The notes under the pieces: model-generated
Seen by the model: only the letters and a program-made list of their open reading frames with translations
Database searches by the model: none
What the model was told of the DNA's origin: nothing
Assembly: GCF_020921035.1 (NCBI RefSeq)
Contig: NC_063160.1
Coordinates: 17,821,095 to 17,885,094, forward strand
Source of the DNA: Rhodamnia argentea
Taxonomy: Eukaryota; Streptophyta; Magnoliopsida; Myrtales; Myrtaceae
Length of the DNA stretch: 64,000 nucleotides
Reading direction: 5' to 3'
Made by a program: the position numbers and the translations under genes
Part shown: positions 13,231-25,600 of the stretch, piece by piece
Layout of the letters: each line of letters starts with the position of its first letter
How positions within the stretch are numbered: the stretch's first letter is position 1

Positions 13231-16200
13231 CCGCTTCTTCTTCTTGCCTAGAGTGATGTGTTGTGGTCGTGGGTAGTCCTTCTAGATGCTCTTTAAAAAG
13301 TTGACTGTTTTCTTGAGTTCGAAGAAGTACCTCTTTGGTTTTCTGGCTTTGGTTAATGTTTCAAGTATGTTGGCCATGTCGATCTTTATTTTTTATCTTT
13401 TCCCTAAGTCTCGGAGATGGAGTTCCTCATGCCACATTGTCCTTGGAAATTTCACTCTCTGGTCGATGGGATTATATGATCTTATTTAAGACTATAGAAG
13501 AAAATTTCTGGAGTCTTGACTTCACCAGCTGAGGCGAACAGTGCAATATTGAAGTGAGTGTCACATATACAATTAAAGGGGGTATATAAATCAACCCTGT
13601 TTTGGTGGGAGTGGAAGTCAACTATTGGCAAGCATGTGGAACTAACAAATGATTGTTCGCTTAGTTGCCAAAATTGGAGCAACGAGTACTTTTTTTTGTC
13701 CTTTTAGTTCACAATTTGTTCTTCGGCTGCAGAGGTTATAATCAATGAATGGAAAGGTTTTTCTCCCTTTTCAGTGTAAGAGTACTAACACATGCTTTCT
13801 GCAGTGGCTGAAAAAGACTAGGAGGAAGGCTCTCTTTGTTTCCTTGGAGAAGATTAAGGAAGGTGTGTTTTTCAATGATTCAAATTCGAATATATGTTTC
13901 TGAGGCCAACAAGGGGCAGGTTGCCCTCAGGGAAAAATAAGTTTGACTCCTGCTTCATTTGTTTGCTTGTTAGAGTTGATGCTGCTTGGACTCATATCTC
14001 TACTGCTGGCACAATGGGCAAATTGGATCTCTCAGATTTGCGTTAACTCGTCTCTTTTCAGCAGCAAGTTCTATCTATGCTCCGAACAGGACTTCGAAAC
14101 CACAGGGAATTTTGTGTCTGAAAGTTCTTTCTCTTTTCTGAATGAGACCGATATTCCTCCAAAAGGAATTAATGCTCTGTCATCTCATCAATGCGGAGAG
14201 GTAGTATGTTTCACTCAGTCATAGATATTTTAAACTAGTCACACAAATACCTAAAAGACCACTCATTGCATGATGCAGGGCCAAGAACCTTTTGTTTCAT
14301 CTGAAGGTCTCGAGCAACTTCACCGTTTTCTCTTTGTCCTCGGTATCACCCATGTTCTTTATAGCTGCCTGGCAGTTGGCCTTGCCATGAGCAAGGTCAG
14401 GCTTGTCTCCTCCGTCTGCCAGAATTATTATTCACTTGTAGATCATGTTGGCATCGCTATACGGACTGTGATTTCTCTGACGAACTGTATTTGATCCCTA
14501 ATTGCATCCTCCGCAGATTTACAGCTGGAGGAAATGGGAAAACCAGGCTACTTCAACTACTGAAGGGGATGTTCAAGGTAAGTCATTGAAACTGATTGAA
14601 ATCAAGATAAATTCCTTAATTGTAATTGCTAATCATGAGAATATCTATTTGTTAAAATATTTGCTACTTTTTTTTCGTTAGTGTTTTTGCCTTGTGTTCT
14701 GATTATGCAAAGAGAGCGGTCCTTTCAGTTAAATAGAGGTTCTGCAACATGATTACCAAAAGAGTAGATATCTTTTTTTTCTTTTTTTTCCAAAAACGAA
14801 TAGGTTTGAGTAACAGGATACTAATGGATTTTGTGTCTCCCGTCAAGATAAACAGGCTGCATGGAGATTCTAACGGTTAACTTTTTGTATACGAAAAAAG
14901 ACAGGACAATGGTATAGAAACTTGAGTAATTGGCAGAAATTCTGGAGTAATTTGCAATCCCAGTACATTGCTATTGCTCTCTTTAGAACTGCAGTTGAAC
15001 GCTCTTCCACCAAAAACAGAGTCAAGCCCCCAAGAGCCTTGTTTCATAGAAATCTTGTTAGTGATTGAGCTCATCAAATAGTCCCAACTGACCTCCATAG
15101 CCCGTTGCTGACTGCTTCTGTAAAAGAGAATGATGTACTGTGTCTTCCTTGCGCAATAAAGTTTCTCTTTTTCTCACCCTATCATCGTGTTTGTTTTTCT
15201 TCATTGAAAAGCATATACTTGATGGACTTGTTTATTGATATTGATCATGTTCGTTTCCAAGTTTCTGCTTGTAATTATTCTAAGCTCAAGTTTTGATATC
15301 TTTACAGCAAAGAAAGCCAAGATTATGAGGCGGCAGTCTACATTTGTTTTTCACCACACATCTCATCCATGGAGCCGGAATAGGGTCCTCATTTGGATAG
15401 TAATTTCTCTTCCTTCTGAACTTATTTCTGTACCGCAAGGCATTTTAGTTTATCCCAATATCTTTTTGATCTAGTTGCCTTCTTAGTCAACCATCTTGTT
15501 TGAATGCAGAAGCCAGGAAACAATCTCTTAGTTTGTTCCATACATTGTCTCTTATGCTTTTGGGTGCGATCAATGAGGTGGAAGGACTCATTAGTTGTTC
15601 CAAGGGATTTTTTTATCATTGCCACCGGACATTAAGCCTCATTTATGTGCTTCGAAATTAAGTTGCCTTACTCAGTATTTTGTTCTCTTCTGACAAGACA
15701 TTTTTCATTGTTTTACGACAGACACTTACTTCAATTTATGAAGCTTTGTGTGGAGTTGATCTCATGTCGTATATACATAGGTTAGTGACGCTGTATGATA
15801 TTTTTTGCAGCTTTGCTTTCTTCATCAATTTAGGTGTTCCATCCAAAGATCAGATTACCTGGCTTTGCGGTTGGGTTTCATCACAGTAGGTATCTAACCT
15901 CAGTCCATTCCTTATTAGACATGATCTCTCCCTCTCTCTCTCTCTCTCTCTCTCGGCAATAACATCGCAGAACCTAAAAGCAGAAGATGAAGCCTATGCA
16001 TGCTTTCACTAAACCTAAAAAAGCTTACTTTGACAGTGATCATATACCTAAAATGTACTAACTACACTTATTCAGGCCATCTCTAATTAAAATCAATTGA
16101 AAATGACACATGCTTGGTTAATGCATGGTTAAGCTGAAGCAATATAATCGTGTCAGTGAGTTCCATGATCCCTCTTTCGTTGTGTAATAGTCAACCAGTG

Positions 16201-19200
16201 ACTAAAGCAACATGTTAGCCAATAACTTATGAGACAGTAGATGATATACCTTAGTTCTCTTTTGGTGGTGAATTGTGCACACAAGTTCACTGGCTAGGTT
16301 ATCACAAAAATATCATCTCCACCTCCTAGGATCTTCCATGAAATGTGCCCTGATAATACCTCTCATGCATACTGGAAGAAATATATATACAGGCAAGAGA
16401 CAATAAAACTTCCACGATTTAGCTTTATCTTGAATTCCTCAGTGCTTGGTGAAATAAAAAGAACATTTAGCTTGTTTGGCCAATGAAAGAAAATTGAGTT
16501 AGAAAGAAGAAACTTTGCATCGTGTTGAATACTGAGTTCTAAGAAGTAAGAACTTCTAGAATGTGACTTAAGCTCAAGAAGCTACGATCTTAGGATTGAC
16601 TGTTTGACATTTTGTAATAGCACAGACAGCAAGTGAATCTACCCCCAAAATAATTCAAGGAACAAGTCTACCAAATTTATTGATTTTGATGGCTAAGTCT
16701 ATGTGGTCAGTGTATCACCTTGTTTAGCAAAATGTTGTTGACATGAAATCATCAGCACTAACGGTTACATTATCGCAATTTTCTTCTTTCTAGTTAGATG
16801 AAATTATCTTTTTTAGCTGAAATCTTCTCTTAATTTACATTGCTTTAATGGTATCCAGAAACACAATTTGCCCCACTCTTACGATTTTCACAAGTACATG
16901 GTACGCAGTATGGAAGATGAATTTCATGGTATTTTGGGAATCAGGTTAGCACTAAGCATTTACCTGTCTTCTGATGCTTTGGTTATCAGGTATCTTTTCA
17001 CTGCACAATGTCTTTTTTATGCTGAAACCTACGAGCTATGAGCAACCAGACCTAGTTGCCACAGGACAGATCTTTTGCAGTTCAACTAGGGCCTCAAAAA
17101 GTGGATCTTCGTTGACTTCTTTGCTGCATCAAAGAAAAAGTTAATGTATTGAATTATCTACCCCACTACAATTGACAATGCTTCCACGGGTTAACAAGTG
17201 ATAACTACCTGCCACTATAAACCACAGAAAAAATTTCTTTTGGGGCAGAGTCCGCTGGGTCTTGAGTGATGGACATAGTAAAGGAGCGAGGAACCCTTAT
17301 ATGGATGTGTTAACTGTGTTCTTACTTGCAAAATTGGTTTTGTTTGATGTGGCTGATGATTGGTAATGGCATCATGAGGGGTTCTTGAGCCAATGCATTC
17401 TAACCTCACTGCTGTTGTATATGGGGACATACCCAGCTTGTAATGCCGTCAACTGTTTAAATGTGAAAACAAGTGAGCTCTCCTGGATTCTGTCGTTGTG
17501 AGCATCTCTTTAATCTAAACAGTACTGAATTCATGTCTAAGTCATTATCCACATCAAGTTGGCAACACCTAATTTCCTCTTTGGAGGAAGTGGCAGCAAC
17601 ATTATCTACATGGTCTTAAAGGTATGATTGATGTTGACTGGACCATACTGGCTTGGAGATTTTGTAGTTTCTTATATCTACTTTCTTGATTTCTTTCCTC
17701 GATAGTTGCTGTGGAGATAATGTGATTGTTGCATACCTTTGGGAATACCAAAGCCCAATTTGCCTGAGTTTTTTGGTATTTCCACGAGAATGAGATCTTG
17801 TAACATATGGAAACTTTGCTGCTCTTAAGGGCCATAGTATGCGATGCTAGGTCAAAATAAAACACAAAGCTGATCTTGTTATTTACTTTCTAAGCTTCTT
17901 TTATGATATTCCTTCGCTTCAAAGACACGACCTTATTTGCCAAATCTCAATTATGTCTTTTGCAGTTGGCCACTGTGGGGTTATGCTATCATTTGCATCT
18001 TTGTGAATATCCATGGTAACTTGTCATATTCAGAATGCAATTTCAAGTGCAAATAGGTAACTTGTGGTACATATATGTTATCAAATCGGAAAAATTTCAG
18101 GTCTCAATATTTATTTCTGGCTTTCGTTCATCCCTGCCATTGTAAGTACCTTCTCCATCGTGGTAGTCTAGAAAATGGACCAATTTGTTGGTTGTGTAAC
18201 TTAAACTTGTTTTGTGCGTATTAGCTTGTCGTGTTGGTGGGGACAAAGCTCCAGCATGTTGTCTCCTCACTAGCACTTGAAATTGTAGAGCCCACAGGTC
18301 CATCCAATGCAACACAAGTAAAGCCTCGGGATGATCTGTTTTGGTTTGGAAAGCCAGAGATATTGTTGTATTTAATACAGTTCATCATATTTCAGGTTAC
18401 ACCCTGTGCCAATGTTTTGCATACGCATGTATTGTCGTTGTCATTTTGGCTGATAGTAGTCATCTTCCTTGCTGTGCAGAATGCCTTCGAGATGGCAACA
18501 TTTATCTGGGCATTGGTAAGATTGATTATTTCTCAATCAATAATCATGGAAATAGTTATGTATGCCCCAAAACTTTTATGCAGTCTTTTTATGGCTTCAA
18601 CTGAATGCATGGCCTAATTTAATATGTTCTTGGAGATCCACGTAAATAGTTATGTATGCCCCAAAACTTTTTTTCCTTGAAGTGTGAATGATAATGTAAT
18701 GAGTAAATAACTTATTTGCCCATTAACTGTATGTTGCGATCTCTCTCTGTGTCTTCCTACCTAGTGCCTACAATAATTGAAGAGTGACAGCTTACCAAGT
18801 CTTATATGTTTCTTGTTTTAGTGGGGATTTAAACAAAGGTCATGCTTCACGAAGAACCATTTATTAGTAATCATTCGCCTTGCTTGTGGGTAAGTCTCTA
18901 TGTTTGAGCTGCAAATCTCTTCTATTTCGTCAATTCCTAATCATGACTTGTTTGTTGTTCACATGGGTTATCTATCGACTCTTTTTTGCCATGTTCCCCA
19001 ATTAATTTTCAATGCAGGGTCATTGTTCAGTTTTGGTGCAGTAATAGCACAGTTCCCCTGAATGTAATTGTCACACAGGTTGGTGTTTACTGTTTGCCTT
19101 CTACTGTAGAAATATAGTCCTTAACGCACAAACTTGTTAGTTAATAGTTTTTTGGAGAATAAGGTGGATCCCGAGTCAACATATCTTGAAAATCCTCAAG

Positions 19201-20420
19201 TTAACCTGCTTAATTTTTTGTATGGTTATAGGAACCTAAGAAGTCCAAGTACTTATTATGCTTCTTCTTCATGAAGTGCTTGTTGAATGAATCCTATTCC
19301 GGAGCAAACGTGACAATAGTTTGCATTCTCTAGAAGCCTTATTAAATTTGGATGACAAACCTAATGCTTTTATGTTGATTTGGCGTCGCAAGCAGCAAGC
19401 TATAGGCATGACCATTTGATTATGGAACTATACCTTCATATTTCTTACTTTTCCTACTAGCAACCATCGCCCCCTACCACCCACACGGGTGGCGCCGCTG
19501 GTTCGCACACTCTTCCTCTCGCAAAAGGTCGAGTGTTCGAATCCCGGGGCGTCGCGAGGGTGACTTACCCGGTGGCACGTGTGTGGTGGCTAGCACGTGT
19601 TGTCCCCGGGGTTTACCCCCGGCTGCCGGCCGTGCGGGGGTTCTCCGGGTCATCAAAAAAAAAAAAAAAAAAAAACCATCGGCCCCTGGATACTCTTCAC
19701 AAATGTGCGCACATATTTTGGATGTTGACACAACTTAGAGTGACTATCATAGACTTACTTCTTGATCTAGAGGAACGACCTTTTTTGATAGGAAATGAAT
19801 AGATGCTAAGTGAAAAGTTAAATATGTTCAACAAGGCTTATGACTCCTAGAGATAATTGTCTACTTCTTGTAATCTGTGTCCGGTTGGTACTAAATTTTG
19901 GAAGTACTTCTAAAGCATGAGCACAACTCGTTAGTGACTGCCTCTAATATCATAGTATGTCATCGCCTCTTGATTTCGTGTGTTCTAGATGGGATCGCGG
20001 TGCAAAAAAGCCTTGGTTGCAGAGAGCGTCAGGGAGTCGCTCCATAGCTGGTGTAAAAGAGTGAAGGAGAGATCGAAGCGTGATTCTTTGCGTTCGTACA
20101 CCGTGAGGTCTACTTGTTCACTTGATACAACAGTAGATGAGAGGGACGAAATAACGGTGGCATCAGGTACATTATCTCGGAGCTCTTCACTAGCCTCTCT
20201 CAATAATCAAGACACCGTCACATCGATGGAGCAGATAGAGACCGTCCTTGATATTTCTGATCGTCCACAAGAGGAGTTTTTGTTTCGGATGGAGGAGTAC
20301 TTGTCCGAGTCCTTGCGCATGAGCGTGCCACACTCGCATCACGGTGAAGAAGACAATTCAGGAGAAGTCGGGCAGGAAGATAAAAGTGAGACTCTGTGGG
20401 AGTTGTTCCGGAGGACTTGA
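13049..20420 (+). CDS. MLO4: MLO4-like seven-transmembrane protein
   Basis: Fifteen exons: 13049-13174, 13805-13862, 13974-14200, 14279-14395, 14517-14577, 15308-15399, 15811-15885, 16859-16944, 17966-18015, 18101-18141, 18225-18395, 18480-18515, 18822-18889, 19018-19078, 19989-20420. Phases agree and give 566 residues. MLO proteins are plasma-membrane, calmodulin-regulated; recent work on the family describes Ca2+ channel activity. Clade I members (MLO4/MLO11) shape root thigmomorphogenesis. Evidence: [94 protein letters not shown], then a calmodulin-binding helix around Trp444 ([14 protein letters not shown]). The tail [25 protein letters not shown] and [10 protein letters not shown] is specifically MLO4-like. 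The start follows the usual short luminal N-terminus. Ends converge on the ferredoxin gene. Confidence 0.94.
13191..13225. repeat. (CT)n microsatellite in MLO4 intron 1
   Basis: About 17 uninterrupted CT dinucleotides just downstream of the exon 1 donor. It is likely to be polymorphic in length. Confidence 0.95.
15931..15954. repeat. (CT)n microsatellite in MLO4 intron 7
   Basis: About 12 CT dinucleotides, close after the exon 7 donor. Simple-sequence repeat with no other function visible. Confidence 0.9.
19462..19687 (+). mobile_element. tRNA-derived SINE in MLO4 intron 14
   Basis: A GC-rich body (about 19476-19654) ends in a run of about 21 A (19655-19675). It is flanked by 14-base direct repeats differing at one position (19462-19475 and 19674-19687, aaccatcg[c/g]cccct). 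Inside are a pol III A-box-like stretch (TGGCGCCGCTGG, from 19490) and a clear B box (GTTCGAATCC, 19535-19544) at tRNA-like spacing. These are the hallmarks of a tRNA-derived SINE inserted by LINE machinery. The near-intact tail and target duplication suggest a fairly young insertion. It lies in sense orientation, 301 bases upstream of the last MLO4 exon. No functional tRNA is encoded: a standard cloverleaf is not evident. Confidence 0.85.
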
Positions 20421-21087
20421 ACCACGTGATTCAGATCAATCGGCTTAGTTATAGGATGACAGAATGACATTATACTCATATACATTCACGATATTGTAGA
20501 ACAACGGAGCTCTGTTCACCTTGCATTATCCAAAATCCTGTAGGATATCGTCCTCTCTATCAAGCTGGTTAAGGTACAAATGGCACCCAGAGTGCGATGG
20601 GATCGGAGATCCAAAAGCAGCGAAGGAATCTTCATATCGCGCGGCCTTGCACGAGAGTTCAGTTTGGCTGGAGCATATGAATTCCCAAATTTCTAATCTG
20701 TCATACTTTGCAGAGTAATGTTATCTAAACATGGCATACATCCAATGCTTTTCAAGCCACAGCCATCCTTTTATTGCCACAAGCAGGCTTTAAATGCCCT
20801 GGAAACTGACTACTGACATCTTCATATTATAATGCTGGACATACGTACTTATGTAGGATGATGTCTGGAGAACAAATGCAATGGAAAACAGAGCATGAGT
20901 TTTATTTCCTCATACAGAAATAGGAAAAAGTAAAGCCAATTACATCAGACTCAAGATAACATTAAATTATCCCTGGTACGGTTAAAAACAAGGAAGAAGA
21001 GACTAAGGGAACTAACAAACAGGTAGAGAGGGAGAGGACAAGTTGCGTAGAGTGAGACTTAATTTATGCAAAGAGCAAATGGGAGCT
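20421..21087. other. Intergenic between convergent MLO4 and ferredoxin genes
   Basis: No gene is seen. The interval must hold both 3' UTRs. Short open frames (for example 20521-20718) show no recognisable protein. Confidence 0.6.
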
Positions 21088-21528
21088 TCAAGCAGTGAGC
21101 TCCTCTTCCTTGTGGGTCTCAATGGTGACATCAGATTTAGGGTAGGCAACACAAGTGAGGACCCAACCTGCATCCATCTGATCATCATCCAGGAAGCTGC
21201 CGTCGCTCTGGTCGACGCTCCCCGCCACGACCTTGCCTGCGCAGGACGAGCAAGAGCCGGCGCGGCAGGAGTAGGGCAAGTCGATGCCTTGCTCCTCTGC
21301 TTGGTCCAAGATGTAAACATCGTCGGGGACGTCCAATTCGACTTTGCCTTCAGGGGTGAGTAGGGTGACCTTGTAGGTGGCCATGGCAGCCACTCTCCCA
21401 CGGCCAGAGTTGACACCAAACAGGGCCTGACCCACATTTGGGAATGCCCTGAGTCTGTTCACCGGCTGCATCCTCACAAAGGAGGAGCTCACCATGGTTC
21501 CTGAGAGAGCAGCTCCTGCAAGTGCCAT
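21088..21528 (-). CDS. FD: Chloroplast [2Fe-2S] ferredoxin, leaf type
   Basis: Single-exon gene of 146 residues. Residues 1 to about 49 are a Ser/Arg-rich plastid transit peptide, and the mature protein starts near [13 protein letters not shown]. The four iron ligands are Cys88, Cys93, Cys96 and Cys126 in the CRAGSCSSC and VLTC motifs typical of plant-type ferredoxins. The C-terminal HKEEELTA is the acidic tail used to contact FNR. It carries electrons from photosystem I to FNR, ferredoxin-thioredoxin reductase and nitrite reductase in the stroma. The lack of introns is normal for PetF/Fd genes. The G-box about 125 bases upstream fits a light-regulated photosynthetic gene. FD1 versus FD2 cannot be separated without an alignment. 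Confidence 0.96.
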   Translation of the reverse strand: MALAGAALSGTMVSSSFVRMQPVNRLRAFPNVGQALFGVNSGRGRVAAMATYKVTLLTPEGKVELDVPDDVYILDQAEEQGIDLPYSCRAGSCSSCAGKVVAGSVDQSDGSFLDDDQMDAGWVLTCVAYPKSDVTIETHKEEELTA

Positions 21529-22674
21529 TTCTTTCCTCTTCTCTCTAGTTTGGTGTGAAGAAACTGAGAAGACGGTCGAGACTTTGAGCGTCTTAATACT
21601 CTGAAAGTGGGAAGGACAACGGGATAGGGGGTGCCTCTGGCTTGTGACTTGCCACGTGGCGCGTCCTGGTGCCTCGCTCTATCTCTTTATCATCAAGACC
21701 AGATAAAATTGGGTGACTGGTGAGAAGGTCGACCGTGGATGCCACATTCCTCCCTAGAGATAGTTTTTGGCGTCAATTTTTTGTTTGTATGCGTGTGTGA
21801 CAAAAGAAAGCCACATTTCTGGTCCATTTTCCTGCCAAGTTTGATTTTGTGGTCTCTAGTTAATAATAAGTGCCTGGAGATGGAGAGCTTCCCATAAGAA
21901 AAAGGAGCAAAGAAAGAAGATTCTCGTTCCATTTGGCGACTGGTAGAGATTCTTTGAATGGTATGTTGTGTACCACACACATAATAGAGGTCCGGGAAAC
22001 TCCCAAGTCCAATTAAAGCCGATATTAGTGTAATTCTTCTACATGCGAACAGCACTAGCAACTGCCCGCCTATAAGGACCCAACGGACAACCAGCAAAAC
22101 CAAACGTTTACAGCTGCACAGCATCAGGAGTCGCATGGAACCGCAACCAGAAAGCGAAAATGGAAAAACAAGGCCCCAGCAGCCGTAGCAGACACCCGAA
22201 GAAACTCACTAACTGGAGGGCGATTATGCATTCCAAGGCCAAAACTGGCATATTACAAGTAAACAATAGCGGAAGCACATGTTTATCAGAATCACAAAAT
22301 TCCTTCTTATCAACTACTTTCCTGCTGATGTCCATATTCCAGACAGCAAAAATAGCATTACAACGTTAGCACTCTCGAGAAATTAAGTATCCACTGGGGC
22401 ACCTATTTGTAAAAAGTTTCTGATAGCGAGAACAACCCCTGCACCCTATTCATCTTACAGCTAGAATATAAAGGGAAAAAAAATTCTCAGGATCCCCCAG
22501 GCTAAGCAGAAGAAAGTGTACATCCCCATCCTCGAATTCCGTGATAACCATCCGGTGACATTCTAAATAGTCCGCAAGGTGACAGGCTGGTGGCTTCCTC
22601 TCGATTTTTATTGTCATCTCCACAACCAAAAGGTACCAGGAAAAACCATTTCGCCCACTTCCCATCATGAAGCT
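21529..22674. other. Ferredoxin promoter and TM9SF 3' UTR
   Basis: Both neighbours are on the minus strand. The part next to 21529 is the ferredoxin promoter; the part next to 22674 is the TM9SF 3' UTR, of unknown length. Minus-strand frames at 21693-22136 and 22108-22335 resemble nothing recognised. Confidence 0.5.
21653..21658. promoter_or_regulatory. G-box (CACGTG) upstream of ferredoxin
   Basis: A perfect palindromic GCCACGTGGC core lies about 125 bases upstream of the ferredoxin ATG. Such sites bind bZIP and bHLH (PIF/HY5-type) factors in light-regulated promoters. A weak TATA-like run (minus-strand GTATTAAGA) lies near 21591-21600. Function is inferred from position. Confidence 0.6.
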
Positions 22675-25600
22675 CTAATCACATTTGATGTTTCTGTAGA
22701 TCCTCCTTACAAACAAATTCGAGCCCAGATATCCAACAGCACCTGTGCACAATCATCACACGTAGTTGCTCAATATTCCAAGAGAAAGAGAAGACTGATG
22801 AAGTCGTTCAATTAAATGGCAGCCTTCAAATAATGGAAATTCTAGAGCTAACAGACTCCAAACACATTGGTGCCAAACTAGAAAAAATTATGGCACTCTC
22901 ATAAGGTACTGAACTAGCTACTAAGTTACTAACCATCGCCTACCAAAGAGAAAACCTGACATCAAAAAAGTTTAAATATATGTATTACAAAGTAGACCAT
23001 GCAAGTGAATGTTTAAAGCAACTGATTTACTAACTTCCTCCCTATAGACCAAAAGATTTAGGGATTTAGTGTCCGCCTAGACAAGCTGCATCTAGATATC
23101 TAAATGAATGTGCACAAACCACCATATACCAAAATACGCAACCATGCGAAAGAAAAACTTCACAGAAAGCTGACTACTAAGTCTTTTTTATTGTACAACT
23201 GATGTTGCAAATGAAAGTCATTAGACCCTCTCTTTTGGGTGGGGGTGCCGTAAATAGAGCAATTAACCATTTTTTTTAATTTTGGTGCAATCACTAAGGA
23301 CGACATCATACTCACCACAAAGTATTCCCAGTCCAAGACAGAACATCAAGGTGTATCCAAAATAGAAGCTGGTCTGGAAGAACCCTGACATCTTAGTCTT
23401 CACATGGTAGTAATAGATTGAGTACAAGTATACATAGACAGCGGTTGAGGCAGCAGAGAAAAACGAGGTCCACTGCCAATGATAATTCTCAGCATTTAAG
23501 AGGAAGTATGTGCCCACGATTGTTACACAAACAGTAACAATGATGAGAATTAGGAAAACAAGCAGCATAAATCCATACACATAGTACACCTGTCAACCAC
23601 AGTAGAGCTAAATCAGATAAGGAATTATCATTAACTTCATTGGTTTGTTCTAGAAATCAAGATCTTCCAGTAAGGGGAGCTGGCAAAGTACCTTGTAATT
23701 CCAGAAAGAAGTGAAGACAAAGTACATCTCGATAAATATGCTGCCAAAGGGTAACAATCCTCCCATCATCGATACCACAGAGGGTGTCAAGTACCACTTC
23801 TTCTCAGGAATGGGTCGAGGAATAGTTTTCACACGACATGGGTTGTTCGGAGCCCCACTCCAGTTTCTTCCTACGACCGTTCCAAGGAGAGCCAGGGGGA
23901 ATGAGATGAATGCCCAGATAACGAAAACCACTACCATAGTACCAAAAGGAATTGCTGCTAAAGACCCATAGAATATAGCAATGGTATTGAGGATGAAGCC
24001 AATTCCAAAGCACATAAATGGGAATAAAGATGCTGTGAGGATCATCGACTTGATCCAACTTTTACCTACACAAGATAACAATAATTCATAATCAGCAAAC
24101 ACACCTTAGAAAGTAACTTTAATCAATAACAAAGATCAAAGGCAAATGAAAATGACTACGATACGTAGAGAGCACTGACCGCCATGACGTGAGTACATTC
24201 CACCGCTAACATAACCAGAAATAAAGGAGGTGAAGGCATAACATAGGATAAAAGTTGTAACAATTGCTCCTCTCCTGAACAATAGCAATTCATGTCATGA
24301 CAAAAAGAAAACATCCGATTGCAACATATCGAGAACAGTAAAGCTGCATTATATTATTTCAGCTAGCAGATTATCAATGAAAGTCTGTCTTAAACAAAAT
24401 TATCCCAAATAATCATAAAGTACGAGAACATACCCAACATATAACATTCCAACAATCGCCAACAATATGACAAGGAGCACAAGTAGTGCAAGCTGAGCAC
24501 CAGTGCCAACCACAGCTGACAGCAGTACTAAATTACGTGGAGGCCGAAAAACATCGCCATGGACAAGTTTCCAGCCAGACTCTTCACTCACATCCCTTTC
24601 CTGGGTAGAGCATCAAATAGTCATCATAATTTAGTCAGCAAAACTGCTACATCAAAAAGAAGAGACCCATCATCAGAGCACAGGAGGGGACAGCAAAAGA
24701 TCAAGAAAGAATCACCAGAGTCTCCAGATCATCATCTTCCCTTGCGTATTTTGCATAGTCATTTCTCAGAGTCCGCATCAAGATCATCGACACCAAGCCA
24801 GTTAGGAATATCACCATCATGAATGAATTGAAGATAGAAAACCAATGTATCTGTCACACGGTAGAAGTGCACAGAAATTAATGTGGCAAAGCAAATTGAA
24901 CAGAACGTCCTGGAGCCAAAAATAACGCTACTTTCACGAAGATTACTAGATGATCCATAATGCTATCGAATATTGATAAACAAATGACCGAAGAAAACGA
25001 CTGCTAGAACATAAATACCCCATAAGTAAATGGAGACAATGGTCTTGTGCTTACAGATGTACATAACTGAAAAATAGTAAACCACAATACTAACCTGATG
25101 CTCGAAGAAAGGGTAATCCAAATAAACATCAAAACGTCGTGCAAAAGCAACATTAGTTGGTTCCCATTTGACAGAGTATGTCATGTCAAGTGTCTTTCCA
25201 ACTTCCAAGGGCTTCGGATTCTCTGGCGTCAGACTAGCATGAATAATCTACCCAAAAGAAGAGTGGTAAGTAAGCAGCAGAATCTTTAACTCTTATAAAT
25301 AACAGGTGAACTGATAGTCACACCTGATTTTTGTTGTATTGAACACTGATGCTTTTATGAGTGTATAGTACGTGCTTATTGCTATCACTGTTCTTATCAG
25401 GGTGCAGTTCACCAACAAAACCTAAAACAGGAAAGAGAAGCGTGAGACTAGAAACCATTCAAAGTTTTGAAATTCAATTTAACAATAACTATTAATTACA
25501 TACCCCATAAAGGCAGATCATCTGGACTTGCATTCAGCAGGCAATATCCCAAAGCGTGAACCAGAAAGACATCAAGTTGAAATGAGTAAGGGCAAATAAC

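Noticed and set aside
19490-19560. tRNA gene
   Set aside because: A and B boxes are present, but the sequence does not fold into an obvious tRNA and is part of an element with an A tail and target duplications.
19533-19802. 89-codon frame
   Set aside because: It reads through the SINE body and its A tail (poly-Lys run); not a gene.
21012-21437. 141-codon minus-strand frame overlapping ferredoxin
   Set aside because: Alternative frame of the ferredoxin coding sequence.
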